The notes below the pieces were generated by a model that worked only from the letters and a program-made list of their open reading frames with translations, ran no database searches and was not told where the DNA came from. A stretch of 64,000 nucleotides of DNA from contig JALSRK010000007.1 of NCBI GenBank assembly GCA_026984795.1, positions 26,476 to 90,475 on the forward strand, read 5' to 3'. Position 1 is the first letter of the stretch, and every line of letters starts with the position of its first letter. The position numbers were made by a program, and so were the translations under genes. Below, piece by piece: positions 32,082-40,245 of this stretch. The DNA is from Solibacteraceae bacterium (GTDB lineage Bacteria; Acidobacteriota; Terriglobia; Bryobacterales; Bryobacteraceae).

Positions 32082-32765
32082 ATGCGGCAGTTCCTGTTGA
32101 TCGACGCCGACGACACGCTCTGGGAGAACAACGTCTATTTCGAAGAGGCGTTCCAGGAGTTCGTCGATTTCCTCGGCCACTCGACGCTTACCAAAGAGCA
32201 GATCCGCGCCATTCTCGACGAAATCGAACTGGTCAACATCAAGGTCCACGGCTACGGCTCGCTCAACTTCGGCCGTAACCTGCGGCAGTGCTACGTGCGG
32301 CTTGCCGAGCGGCAGATCCGTGAAGAGGATCTCGAGCGGGTGATGGGCTTCGCCCGCGGTATTCTGGACCGGCCGGTCGAGTTGATCGAGGGCGTGCCGG
32401 AGACGCTCGCGTACCTGGCGGGACGCCACGATCTCACACTGTTCACCAAGGGCCATCCGGAGGAGCAGCGGCTCAAGATCGACCGCTCCGGGTTGGGCCG
32501 CTTCTTCCGGCACACGGCGATCGTAAAGGAGAAAGACGTAGAGTCCTACCGCCGTCTGGTCGCCGAGGGGAATCTGGATCCCGCCCGGACGTGGATGGTG
32601 GGCAACTCGCCCAGGTCCGACATCAAGCCGGCGCTCGAAGCCGGCATCGGCGCCGTCTACGTACCCCACCCCCGCACCTGGCACCTGGAGAAAGAGCCGG
32701 TCGCCGATGGCCACGACCGGCTCCTCATCGTCGGGTCCTTTGCCGAACTGAGACGCTATTTCTGA
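32082..32765 (+). CDS. HAD-superfamily hydrolase
   Basis: A 227-residue protein with HAD motif I DADDTLW (nucleophile Asp8, general acid Asp10), a helical cap after residue 15, motif II as LFTKGHPEEQ, the motif III Lys in the VKEKD region and motif IV as VGNSPRSDI. It is probably a small-molecule phosphatase. The ATG at 32082 puts motif I at the N terminus; no strong ribosome site is visible. It is divergent from the SDR gene (197 bases between) and its stop overlaps the convergent gene by 10 bases. Confidence 0.85.
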   Translation: MRQFLLIDADDTLWENNVYFEEAFQEFVDFLGHSTLTKEQIRAILDEIELVNIKVHGYGSLNFGRNLRQCYVRLAERQIREEDLERVMGFARGILDRPVELIEGVPETLAYLAGRHDLTLFTKGHPEEQRLKIDRSGLGRFFRHTAIVKEKDVESYRRLVAEGNLDPARTWMVGNSPRSDIKPALEAGIGAVYVPHPRTWHLEKEPVADGHDRLLIVGSFAELRRYF

Positions 32766-34234
32766 GCCGTGGCGGCTCCGCGCCAGGGCGCCGGAGCAGT
32801 GAAGCCGGGCTTCAGCGGAGAGAGCGTCAGGGCCTCTGCCGAGGCTTTCGCCTCCCGGGGGCGGCGCAGCAGCCAACCTTTGATCAAGATGCCCACGATG
32901 CAGAAGTGCGTGAGCGCCCCGGCGGCCAGCATGGCGTAGAAGGGCTGGCCGACCAGCGCGCCGGCGCAGATGATCAGCAGGCGCAGGTCGCGCCGTTTCA
33001 GACGGTTCAGCCAGTCGTCCGGATAGGGGAAGCCGTTGCGCAGCTCGAACTCCTTGGTGACGTAGCCCGCCAGCAGGAACCCCCAGGCGGCCAGGAACCC
33101 GCCGATCCAGACCCAGTGCTCCGGGCTGGCGCTCGCGTAGGCGAAGGTCACGGCGAGGGCGACCGCCACGTCGGCGTAGCGGTCCAGCATGCTGTCGAGC
33201 CACGCGCCCCGGGCCGAGGCCATGTGTTTCAGCCGGGCCACCTCGCCGTCGCAGCCGTCCACGATCGAGCCGAATTGCACCAGCAGCGCCCCGATCACCC
33301 CAGCCGCGTACTGGCCCAGCGCCAGCAGGCCGGCCCCCGCGATGGAGATGAGGAAACTCAGCGCCGTGATCCAGTTGGGCGTCAGGCGCGTATGGGCCAG
33401 CAACGCCGACAGCCGCGTCGAGATCGGCCGGTTGACGTACTGGGAGATGAAGCCGTCGCCTGACGGCTTGCCCAGCCCGGCCAGCAGCCGCCGCACCGCC
33501 TCCCGGTAGGCTTCCGGGGTGTCCACGTCGAGCCACAACTGCCCGGTGGCGTCGGCCGCCAGCAGCCGGCCTCGTTCAGCCAGGGAATTCGTGGCCTCCG
33601 AGAGGCTGCCGGCGTCGAGCCGCTCCAGCTCCTCGAACAAGGCCCGGGTGCAGAGGAAGACGCCGGTGTCGGCGGCGTTCCAATCAGCCAGATTCTTTCC
33701 CACCCGCACGACCCGGCCGTCGGAGACCACCGTTTTGGTTACGTCCCTTTCATCCAGGATGGCGCCCCGGTCCCGGTCCACAGCCAGACACACCTGGCCG
33801 TCCCGCAACGGGGCCCTGCACACCGTCCGGATGAGCGAGCCGTCGATGAGGTGGTCCGCCATGAGCAGCAGGAACGGCTCCTCGCCCACCTTGGCGGCGG
33901 CCGCCCGGGCGCTGGCCCCGTTGCCCCGCTTCCAGTCGGGCGCCACCACGCACTCGATCTCGCAGTTGCGCCGGGCGGCGATCTCCTCCAGGTGCCTGCG
34001 CACCGCCTCGGCCCGGTACCCGAGGACCACCACGAAGCGCCGGATCCCCTCCCCGATGCAAGTGGCGATCGTGCGCTCCACCAACGAGAGCCCCAACAGC
34101 GGGACCAGAGGTTTCGGCCTGCTTTTCCGGAACCGGGCCAGGCGGGATCCTTCGCCCGCAGCCAGAATCACCGCGAGTCGGGGCCGCGGCAGACCCTTTT
34201 CGACTTTCTTGGATTCAACCGGAACCGTCACCAT
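32756..34234 (-). CDS. Fused sugar-phosphate nucleotidyltransferase / CDP-alcohol phosphatidyltransferase
   Basis: A 492-residue two-domain protein. Residues 20-255 are a nucleotidyltransferase (LAAGEGSRLARFRKSRPKPL, later LMADHLIDG). Residues 265-460 are a membrane CDP-alcohol phosphotransferase with the complete motif Asp326-Gly-x2-Asp329-Gly-x2-Ala-Arg...Gly343-x3-Asp347-x3-Asp351. The same architecture is known in IPCT/DIPPS, which activates inositol 1-phosphate with CTP and joins it to another inositol phosphate; other CDP-alcohol products such as phosphatidylinositol-like lipids are possible. The ATG at 34234 is fixed by AAGGAG (34241-34246). A promoter lies 145 bases upstream. Confidence 0.85.
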   Translation of the reverse strand: MVTVPVESKKVEKGLPRPRLAVILAAGEGSRLARFRKSRPKPLVPLLGLSLVERTIATCIGEGIRRFVVVLGYRAEAVRRHLEEIAARRNCEIECVVAPDWKRGNGASARAAAAKVGEEPFLLLMADHLIDGSLIRTVCRAPLRDGQVCLAVDRDRGAILDERDVTKTVVSDGRVVRVGKNLADWNAADTGVFLCTRALFEELERLDAGSLSEATNSLAERGRLLAADATGQLWLDVDTPEAYREAVRRLLAGLGKPSGDGFISQYVNRPISTRLSALLAHTRLTPNWITALSFLISIAGAGLLALGQYAAGVIGALLVQFGSIVDGCDGEVARLKHMASARGAWLDSMLDRYADVAVALAVTFAYASASPEHWVWIGGFLAAWGFLLAGYVTKEFELRNGFPYPDDWLNRLKRRDLRLLIICAGALVGQPFYAMLAAGALTHFCIVGILIKGWLLRRPREAKASAEALTLSPLKPGFTAPAPWRGAATAQK

Positions 34235-34378
34235 CTCACACTCCTTCTTTCCTCGTTTCAATCGAAGCCCCACCACAGGAGAGCTTCAGACACAAAAGAA
34301 AAAGGTCAGAAGTGAAGCGTTCAGATTGAACCGCTCGAACTGGAAGGGGATTCCTCTGCGGAAATCCTGCCCGGCAAT

Positions 34379-34407
34379 AGTATACACCCGCAAGCGCCGG
34401 AAGTAAA
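34379..34407 (-). promoter_or_regulatory. Sigma-70 promoter of the nucleotidyltransferase/CDP-alcohol transferase gene
   Basis: Minus-strand TTTACT (34402-34407) and TATACT (34379-34384) are 17 bases apart in an AT-rich stretch. They lie between the end of the histidine kinase gene and this gene. The predicted leader is about 138 bases long; no riboswitch was recognised in it. Confidence 0.6.
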
Positions 34408-34529
34408 AGAAGTTCTTCGTCCGGGATGGGCCCGGCGCGTGGGAGGAGCGGGGAGATTCACGACAGGGGAGGAGAGCCGGGGGCCTGCGGGCCGCAAGCG
34501 TCCCCCACATCCCCCGCTAGTGACCGAGT

Positions 34530-36020
34530 TCAGCTTTCGGGCCCCCGGCGACCCGCACCCGTAGCTCGTCCAGAAACCGGCAGGCGGACGGTGAATATCG
34601 AGCCGCGGCCGGGGGTGGAATCCACGGTGATCGAGCCGCCGTGCTCAGAAGCGACCTTGTGGGAGACCAGGAGGCCCAGGCCCGTACCCTCGGAGCCTTT
34701 GGTGGAGAAAAACATCGTGAACAGCTTCGCCCTGGTCTCCTCGTCCATGCCGATGCCGTTGTCCTCGACCTCGATGACGACGTCTTCTCCGTCGCGGCGG
34801 GCCCGGACCCAGACCCGGTAGTCCTTCCCCTCGTCGGTGTCGGCGGCGCAGGCGTCGATGGCGTTGGTCACCAGATTGGCCAGCAGGGCGTGGATGTCTT
34901 TCGGCTCGCCGTAGAGGGTTTCGGCGCCGGGCTCGATCCTGACCTCGAGCCGGACCCCGGCGTCCCGGGCGCGGCGCTCGAACAGATCGGCGACCTCCCG
35001 GGCGAGGCGGTCCAAGCGCACCTCGACCCGGCGCGGTTCGCGGTCCCGGGCGCAGTAGAGCATGTCCATGATCATCGCCGAGAGGCGGTCCACGTTCCGC
35101 TGGACCATCTCCCAGCCGGTGCGGATCGTCCGCTGGTCGTTGTCGCGCAGGCCGGCGTTGACGACGTAGACGCCGCCGCGAAGGCCCTCGAGGACGTTCT
35201 TGATGGAGTGGGCGGTGCCGGCGACGAGCTGGCCGATGAAAGCGAGCTTGCTCTGCAGCTCCTTGACTTCGGTGATGTCGGTGGAAACCTCCATGACGGA
35301 CGTGATCCGGCCGGTACGGTCGCGCACGGCGGCGGTATGGGTGAGCACATGGAGCTGGTGGCCGTGCCGGTCGAAGACGACCTCTTCGGAGTGGTGGACG
35401 CGACCGTCCTCGAAGGTCCGGGCCACCGGGCACTCGGAACAGGGCTCAGCGCGCCGCTTGTAGACCTCGTAACAGCGGCGGCCGAGGCGTTCGCCGAAGG
35501 CCTCCTTGAAGCGGCGGTTGGCTTCGACGATGGTGAGTTCCCGGTCCTGGACGGAGATGAAGCAGGGGACGGTGTCGAAGAGATTGTGGAACCGGGCGAG
35601 GGAGTCGTGGAGGCGATGCTCGAGCTCCTTCTGGACGGTGATGTCGGTGAAGAGCTCCATCACGGCGACGATCCGGCCGCCGTCGCGGCGCCGGAGCGGC
35701 TTGGTGTTGACGATGACGTTGTGGGGCAGGCCGCGGGCGTCGAAGATCACTTCCTCGGAAGTGTGCTCTTCGCCGTCCTCGAAGGTCCGGGCCACGGGAC
35801 ACTCGGGACAGCGTTCAGCGCGGCCCTTGTAAACCTGCCAGCAATAGCGGCCGAGGGGGGAGCCAAAGTCCTCGATGAGCTTGCGGTTGGCTTCCAGGAC
35901 GCGGTAGTCGGGCCCCTGGATGGAGATGTAGCAGGGAACCTCGTCGAAGAGCCGGCCGCAGGAGAGCTCGCGGATGTCGAGTTTCGGCGCTGAGCGCGCC
36001 GTCGAGGAGCTGTCCGCCAT
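34530..36020 (-). CDS. Histidine kinase with two Cys-motif PAS domains
   Basis: A 496-residue soluble kinase without membrane helices. PAS 1 (about 20-130) and PAS 2 (about 140-255) are near repeats, each with a Cys about ten residues before a CxxCP motif: Cys60/71/74 and Cys183/194/197. Then a kinase core: phospho-acceptor His271 in GTAHSIKN, N box NLVTNAIDA, G boxes DNGIG and GTGLGL. The cysteines could bind a metal or Fe-S cluster or form a redox disulfide; this is inference. It is 56 bases downstream of the iron-sulfur protein that carries a receiver domain, its most likely phospho-acceptor. No free-standing response regulator is nearby. Confidence 0.88.
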   Translation of the reverse strand: MADSSSTARSAPKLDIRELSCGRLFDEVPCYISIQGPDYRVLEANRKLIEDFGSPLGRYCWQVYKGRAERCPECPVARTFEDGEEHTSEEVIFDARGLPHNVIVNTKPLRRRDGGRIVAVMELFTDITVQKELEHRLHDSLARFHNLFDTVPCFISVQDRELTIVEANRRFKEAFGERLGRRCYEVYKRRAEPCSECPVARTFEDGRVHHSEEVVFDRHGHQLHVLTHTAAVRDRTGRITSVMEVSTDITEVKELQSKLAFIGQLVAGTAHSIKNVLEGLRGGVYVVNAGLRDNDQRTIRTGWEMVQRNVDRLSAMIMDMLYCARDREPRRVEVRLDRLAREVADLFERRARDAGVRLEVRIEPGAETLYGEPKDIHALLANLVTNAIDACAADTDEGKDYRVWVRARRDGEDVVIEVEDNGIGMDEETRAKLFTMFFSTKGSEGTGLGLLVSHKVASEHGGSITVDSTPGRGSIFTVRLPVSGRATGAGRRGPES

Positions 36021-36076
36021 CTCGCGCCTCCTTCGCTGCGGCCGGCCCCCTCAACGGGAGCCGCCCCCGCTCCCGT

Positions 36077-37861
36077 CTATTGAATCTGGTCGCTCGGAAT
36101 CCGCGTCCCGAGCACCTGGATGGCTGTTTCGATCACCTTGTCCGGGTCGATGGGCTTTTCGAGAAACGCGTTCGGCTCCGGGATGCCCTTTTCGGCGATG
36201 AACTCGTGGAACCGGACGGTGGGCTTGTCGGTCTTGCCGTAGCCGGTGATGATGACGATGGGCAAATTCTTGTACTTCTCGTCCTTGCGGAGCTCCCAGT
36301 AGAGCTTCTCGCCGGTCTTGTGGGGCATCACGAGGTCCAGGGTGACGAGGTCGGGCTTCTGATCGCGGATCTGCCGCCAGCCCTGGTTGGCGTCGGGCGC
36401 TTCGAGCACTTCCGCGCCCTTGTCTTTGAAGATCACCCGGAGATAGGTGCGCACGTCGGGTTCGTCGTCGATGACGAGCACCTTGTAGCCGGCCAGCGCC
36501 TTGGCCGGGATCTCGCCCGGGGCGACGGCCACCGGAACCTCGACCTTGGGCGCCGGCTTGGGCACGACGAGGGCATTGTAAACCATGTCGACGAGCTGCT
36601 TGACCTCCATGTCGAGCTGGTAGTGCTTGATGAGGTCGGTAAGCCCGTCCACGCAGTTGTGGCAAGAGGTGATGACGATCTTGGCCCCGGTGGCCCGGAG
36701 CTGCTCGGCCTTGATCTTGGCCGATTTCAAGCGGCGCGGAGCATACTCGGCCATCGACATGGCGCCGCCGCCGCCGGTGCAGCAGAAGTTCTGCTGGCGG
36801 TTGGGATACATCTCGCGGAAGTCGGAGCAGACCAGCCGGAGCAGTTCGCGGGGCTCCTCGGTCATGCCGCAGGAGCGGGCCATGTTGCAGGAGTCGTGGT
36901 AGGTGACCGGGATGGAGTTCTTGGACTTGTCTACCTGGATGCGACCTTCCTTGATGTAGCGGAGCATGGTGATGATGGAGCTTTCCATCTCGATGTCCGG
37001 CAGGTCGGTCTTGCTCCAATTAGGTCCCTCGCAGCGGGTGGAGCGGTAGCCGTGGCCGCACTCGCTGATGACGATGCGTTTGGCTCCGATGGTGCGGGCG
37101 GCGTCGTAGACCCGGCGGGCGCAAGCGCCGCCGAGCTCGTCGTCGCCGTTGAAGAGGCCGAAGTTGGTCATGTCCCAGCCTTCGCTCACCATGGTCCAGT
37201 TCTCGCCGGCGAAGTGGAAGATGGCGGCGGCTTCGGCGATGGTCCGGGGATCGTATTTGGCCTCGCGGGGATTGATGGTGTAGACGAGCTCGGCGCCCTT
37301 CTTGTCGATGGGGATCTTGATGTTGGGATCGTCGAATTCGTCCTGGAGCTCCTCCTCCATCCACTCGACCGTTTCCAGGTAGTCCTCCTTGAGGACGCCC
37401 ATCTGATTGCCGATCTCCCACTGGTCCTTGGCGACGGTGGCCACGCCCTCGGGCATGATGCCGACGTGGACGAGCAGGCCCCGGGCGAGGCGGTTGAAGG
37501 TGGCCATATCGACACCCATCGGGCAGTTGAAGGAGCAGCGGCGGCAGTTGGTGCACTTGCCGAAGACGGTGTCCTTGAGATCCTCGAGCTCCTCGTCGGT
37601 GTAGACGCTGCGGGCGCCGACCCACCAGGGGAAGGCGCGGCCGGTCCAGTCGATGTGGGCCTTGAAGAGCTTGCGGAGCTTGTCGGCCTTGTAGGCCGGG
37701 GCGTAGGTGGGGTCGTCCGGGTTGGCGAGGACGTAGTGGCACTGCTCGGTGCACATGCCGCAGTGCACGCAGGCGGCCAGCGAGAGCAGCACCTGACGGT
37801 TCACCTTCTGCTCGAGCCTCTCGATGACCTTCTGGGCTCTCCAGGATCGTTCACGTGCCAT
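36077..37861 (-). CDS. HdrD/DsrK-like iron-sulfur oxidoreductase fused to a response-regulator receiver domain
   Basis: A 594-residue protein with an unusual architecture. Residues 28-120 carry two [4Fe-4S] motifs (Cys31/34/37/41 and Cys103/106/109/113). Residues 320-405 carry CCG-domain cysteines (Cys325, Cys331, Cys360-Cys361, Cys400, Cys403). Residues 458-588 are a full receiver domain: acidic pair Asp465/Asp466, phospho-acceptor Asp509 in TLDLVMP, Thr539 and Lys569. All key receiver residues are present. The protein should exchange electrons with the membrane cytochrome encoded just upstream, with the receiver gating activity or localisation. The neighbouring PAS kinase is the natural partner. 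GGAGGT precedes the ATG by 9 bases. Confidence 0.88.
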   Translation of the reverse strand: MARERSWRAQKVIERLEQKVNRQVLLSLAACVHCGMCTEQCHYVLANPDDPTYAPAYKADKLRKLFKAHIDWTGRAFPWWVGARSVYTDEELEDLKDTVFGKCTNCRRCSFNCPMGVDMATFNRLARGLLVHVGIMPEGVATVAKDQWEIGNQMGVLKEDYLETVEWMEEELQDEFDDPNIKIPIDKKGAELVYTINPREAKYDPRTIAEAAAIFHFAGENWTMVSEGWDMTNFGLFNGDDELGGACARRVYDAARTIGAKRIVISECGHGYRSTRCEGPNWSKTDLPDIEMESSIITMLRYIKEGRIQVDKSKNSIPVTYHDSCNMARSCGMTEEPRELLRLVCSDFREMYPNRQQNFCCTGGGGAMSMAEYAPRRLKSAKIKAEQLRATGAKIVITSCHNCVDGLTDLIKHYQLDMEVKQLVDMVYNALVVPKPAPKVEVPVAVAPGEIPAKALAGYKVLVIDDEPDVRTYLRVIFKDKGAEVLEAPDANQGWRQIRDQKPDLVTLDLVMPHKTGEKLYWELRKDEKYKNLPIVIITGYGKTDKPTVRFHEFIAEKGIPEPNAFLEKPIDPDKVIETAIQVLGTRIPSDQIQ

Positions 37862-37886
37862 AGGTCGAATACCTCCGTGGTCTCCC

Positions 37887-38588
37887 TCAGGACTCCGGCT
37901 TCAGCATGGCCGCCGGGTTCGCCAATGGATACGCGCCGCGGCGCCCCAGGGTCTTGCCGAGGTAGTAACGGGAGAACGGGTAATAGATGTAGTGGGAGAT
38001 CTTGCTGAACGGGACGTAGACGAGGAAGAACGCGGTGAGGAAGAAGTAGGCAAGCAGGGGCGTCTCGGAGACCTCGCGGGCGTTCGGGGCGGCGGCGATG
38101 CTGGCGCCCAGCCAGACGATGAGCAGAGCCAGGGAGAAGTAGTCGTCCGGAGTACTGATGGCCCGGACGTGGGGATCGGCCAGTCTGCGCCACAGCCGCA
38201 TCAGGCCCATCAGGATGCCGGCGGCGAAGATCGCCTGCAGGGCGACGACGGCGGCCGGCGAGGCGATGGTCTCCGGCGCGTAGGGAATGAGGAACGACAT
38301 CAGGATGGATGCGGCGACGGCCAAGTGGAAGACGGCGAACTGCACGTAGCGGAGCGGGCGCTCGCGGTAGCTGGCCATAGCCCACGGCAGGGCGATGGCG
38401 GCGAGGGAGTAGAGAGCGCCCTTGCGTCCGTCGCGGCCCGGCGGCGCGGTGGGCTTCTGGCGCTCCTTGCCGGCAGGGAACTTGAGGATCCAGCGGATCT
38501 TGAGGGCGTAGACGATCGCCATGAAAGCAAGTGCGGCGATCTGAAGCGTGTCCTCAGCAAAGTGTAGCAGCGGGCTCGTCTCGTACAT
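37887..38588 (-). CDS. Cytochrome-b-like membrane subunit of the REC-containing Hdr-type complex
   Basis: A 233-residue protein with about five to six hydrophobic helices (first at residues 12-32). A conserved-looking block near the C terminus, FSKISHYIYYPFSRYYLG, resembles the haem/quinone region of DsrM/HmcE/nitrate-reductase-gamma proteins. It lies 25 bases before the iron-sulfur/receiver gene and has a GAGGAG ribosome site. Inferred role: quinone-linked electron transfer for that partner. It is shorter than the related protein at 735-1673, so the two complexes are not recent copies. Confidence 0.7.
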   Translation of the reverse strand: MYETSPLLHFAEDTLQIAALAFMAIVYALKIRWILKFPAGKERQKPTAPPGRDGRKGALYSLAAIALPWAMASYRERPLRYVQFAVFHLAVAASILMSFLIPYAPETIASPAAVVALQAIFAAGILMGLMRLWRRLADPHVRAISTPDDYFSLALLIVWLGASIAAAPNAREVSETPLLAYFFLTAFFLVYVPFSKISHYIYYPFSRYYLGKTLGRRGAYPLANPAAMLKPES

Positions 38589-38603
38589 CCGTAGTTCTCC
38601 TCG

Positions 38604-39164
38604 TCAGCCGAAGAATTGCGCGACGCGATCCTTCCAAGCGTCGTACTCGCGCTTGTCGGTGACGCAGATGATGATCTTCTCGAGCGAAGTGGTGCGGTCC
38701 TCGAGGACGGCGGCGATCTCTTCGAGCATCACCGTGGCGCATAGATCGAGCGGGACGCCGTAGAAGCCGTAGCCCATCGGGGGAAAGGCGACGGTCTTCA
38801 GGTCATGGCGATCGGCTAGCTCGAGAGCCGAGCGCATGGTGCGGCGGAGCTTGGCCTCGAGGTCCGGCTCGTGGAACTTCGGCCCGCAGGCATGAATGAT
38901 GTAGCGTGCCTTCATGGCCCCGGCGGTGGTGATCACGGCTTCGCCCATCCCGACCGAGCCGATGGCGTCGAGCTCCTTCTTGACGGCGGCGCCGCCGCGC
39001 TGCTGAATGGCGTTGCCGTAGCCGGAGCCCAGGGCGAGGTCTTCCCGGGCATAGAAGACGAAGCCGTCCACGGGCAGGGCGGTGAGATCGTCTTTGATGA
39101 GTGTGACCATCGTTTTACCCAGCTTTCGCTCGACAGATGGAAGTTCGATGAGAGTACCACTCAT
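38604..39164 (-). CDS. Macro-domain (ADP-ribose-binding) protein
   Basis: A 186-residue macro domain: VTLIKDDLTALPVDGFVFYA at the start, then a GYGNAIQQRGG loop, GEAVITTAGAM, YIIHACGP and PPMGYGFYGVPLD, which line the ADP-ribose pocket. Such proteins bind or hydrolyse ADP-ribose adducts or O-acetyl-ADP-ribose. The first 18 residues before the domain are unusual, and an internal ATG at 39110 (MVTLIKDD) is a possible start. It is located between a redox operon and its probable Rrf2 regulator, 3 bases after the regulator's stop, so co-expression is very likely. Confidence 0.85.
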   Translation of the reverse strand: MSGTLIELPSVERKLGKTMVTLIKDDLTALPVDGFVFYAREDLALGSGYGNAIQQRGGAAVKKELDAIGSVGMGEAVITTAGAMKARYIIHACGPKFHEPDLEAKLRRTMRSALELADRHDLKTVAFPPMGYGFYGVPLDLCATVMLEEIAAVLEDRTTSLEKIIICVTDKREYDAWKDRVAQFFG

Positions 39165-39167
39165 TGG

Positions 39168-39626
39168 TCAGGCTCCGACGGTCTTGGGAGGCGGGCAAAG
39201 GGCGGCAGCGGGATCGCCAGGCCTCACCGCCTGCACCAAGTCTTCCAGGGTGTACTGTTTCAGAATGCGGACGATGGCGGCGTTGATGTCTCGCCAGACT
39301 TCCAGGGCGGGGCAACTGGCGGAACGCTCACACAGAGCGGGATCGATCACGCAATCGAGCACCGACACAGGACCATCGACGGCCTCGATGATCTCGAGCA
39401 AGGTGATCTCCGAGGGCTCCCGGGTCGGCAGATACCCTCCTTTGTTCCCCCAAACACTGCGGAGGAGGCCGGCATTGCGCAAAGGGGCGGCGAGCTGAGA
39501 AAGGTAAAGGCGTGAGATGCTCTGCCGCTCGGAAACCTCACGGAGCGGTACAGGGCCATGGGAGGAGTGGGAGGCGATGTCCGCCATCATGCGTACGGCG
39601 TACCGAACGCGGGTGTTGATTTTCAC
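39168..39626 (-). CDS. Rrf2-family Fe-S transcription regulator (copy 1)
   Basis: A 152-residue Rrf2 protein. It has an N-terminal winged helix (INTRVRYAVRMMADIA, LYLSQLAAPLRNAGLLRSVWGNKGGY) and three cysteines in DCVIDPALCERSASCP, the Fe-S ligand region of IscR-type regulators (spacing C-x6-C-x5-C). The start is GTG at 39626 with AAAGGAG just ahead. It heads the putative operon macro/membrane subunit/iron-sulfur-REC/kinase and probably regulates it in response to redox or cluster status. Confidence 0.92.
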   Translation of the reverse strand: MKINTRVRYAVRMMADIASHSSHGPVPLREVSERQSISRLYLSQLAAPLRNAGLLRSVWGNKGGYLPTREPSEITLLEIIEAVDGPVSVLDCVIDPALCERSASCPALEVWRDINAAIVRILKQYTLEDLVQAVRPGDPAAALCPPPKTVGA

Positions 39627-39710
39627 AACACTCCTTTCGCTGGCTCAGTGCCTGCCACGAGTGGCGCGGGACGGCGGCAAGCGCTTGATTGAGCCGATCT
39701 TCTCGATCTT

Positions 39711-39739
39711 CTTTTACCACTGTTTGATTTAAGAGTCAA
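39711..39739 (-). promoter_or_regulatory. Sigma-70 promoter of the Rrf2-macro-Hdr-kinase operon
   Basis: Minus-strand TTGACT (39734-39739), 17-base spacer, TAAAAG (39711-39716), in the AT-rich 150-base gap between the two Rrf2 genes. The predicted leader is about 78 bases. Rrf2 operators often overlap such boxes, so autoregulation is plausible, but no clear dyad was identified. Confidence 0.6.
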
Positions 39740-39776
39740 GGATATTGTTACCTGAAATAGGCTCGAAACACCGCTC

Positions 39777-40235
39777 TCAAGTTTCCGGTGTGTCGCGCGG
39801 AAAACAGGCCATGTCGCCCCGCTCGTCGTGGGGGGCCATATCGACAAGGTCCTTGAGGGTGTAGCCCTTGAGCACGCCGGTAATCGCCGTATTGATATTG
39901 CGCCAGACTTCGAAAGTCTCGCAGATCGGGGCGCGGGAGCAAGACTCCGGATTCTCGACGCACTCGATGATGCTCACGGGTCCATCGACGGCCTCCATAA
40001 TCTCCAACAGATTGATCTCGTCCGCCGGGCGAGCAAGAACGTACCCGCCCTTGTTGCCCCACACGCTCCGGAGCAAGGCAGCGTTCCGGAGGGGAGTGGC
40101 CAGTTGGGAGAGATAGAGCTTCGAGAGCCCCTGGCGCCGGGCGACGTCACGGAGGGGTACCGGTTTTTCTGCGCAGTGTTTGGCGATGTCGGCCATCATG
40201 CGGATGGCGTAGCGGACGCGCGTGTTGAGTTTCAT
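39777..40235 (-). CDS. Rrf2-family Fe-S transcription regulator (copy 2)
   Basis: A 152-residue paralogue of the previous regulator, the same length and clearly similar throughout (LNTRVRYAIRMMADIAKH, LYLSQLATPLRNAALLRSVWGNKGGY). It has the ligand region ECVENPESCSRAPIC, again three cysteines with C-x6-C-x5-C spacing. AAGGAG precedes the ATG. It probably arose by tandem duplication and may respond to a different signal; the acidic C terminus differs. It lies 10 bases after the serine hydrolase gene and may be read from a promoter within that gene. Confidence 0.92.
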   Translation of the reverse strand: MKLNTRVRYAIRMMADIAKHCAEKPVPLRDVARRQGLSKLYLSQLATPLRNAALLRSVWGNKGGYVLARPADEINLLEIMEAVDGPVSIIECVENPESCSRAPICETFEVWRNINTAITGVLKGYTLKDLVDMAPHDERGDMACFPRDTPET

Positions 40236-40245
40236 GACAGGCTCC

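Noticed and set aside
36080..38008. 642-codon plus-strand frame
   Set aside because: Antisense to the iron-sulfur/receiver protein, which carries all expected motifs.
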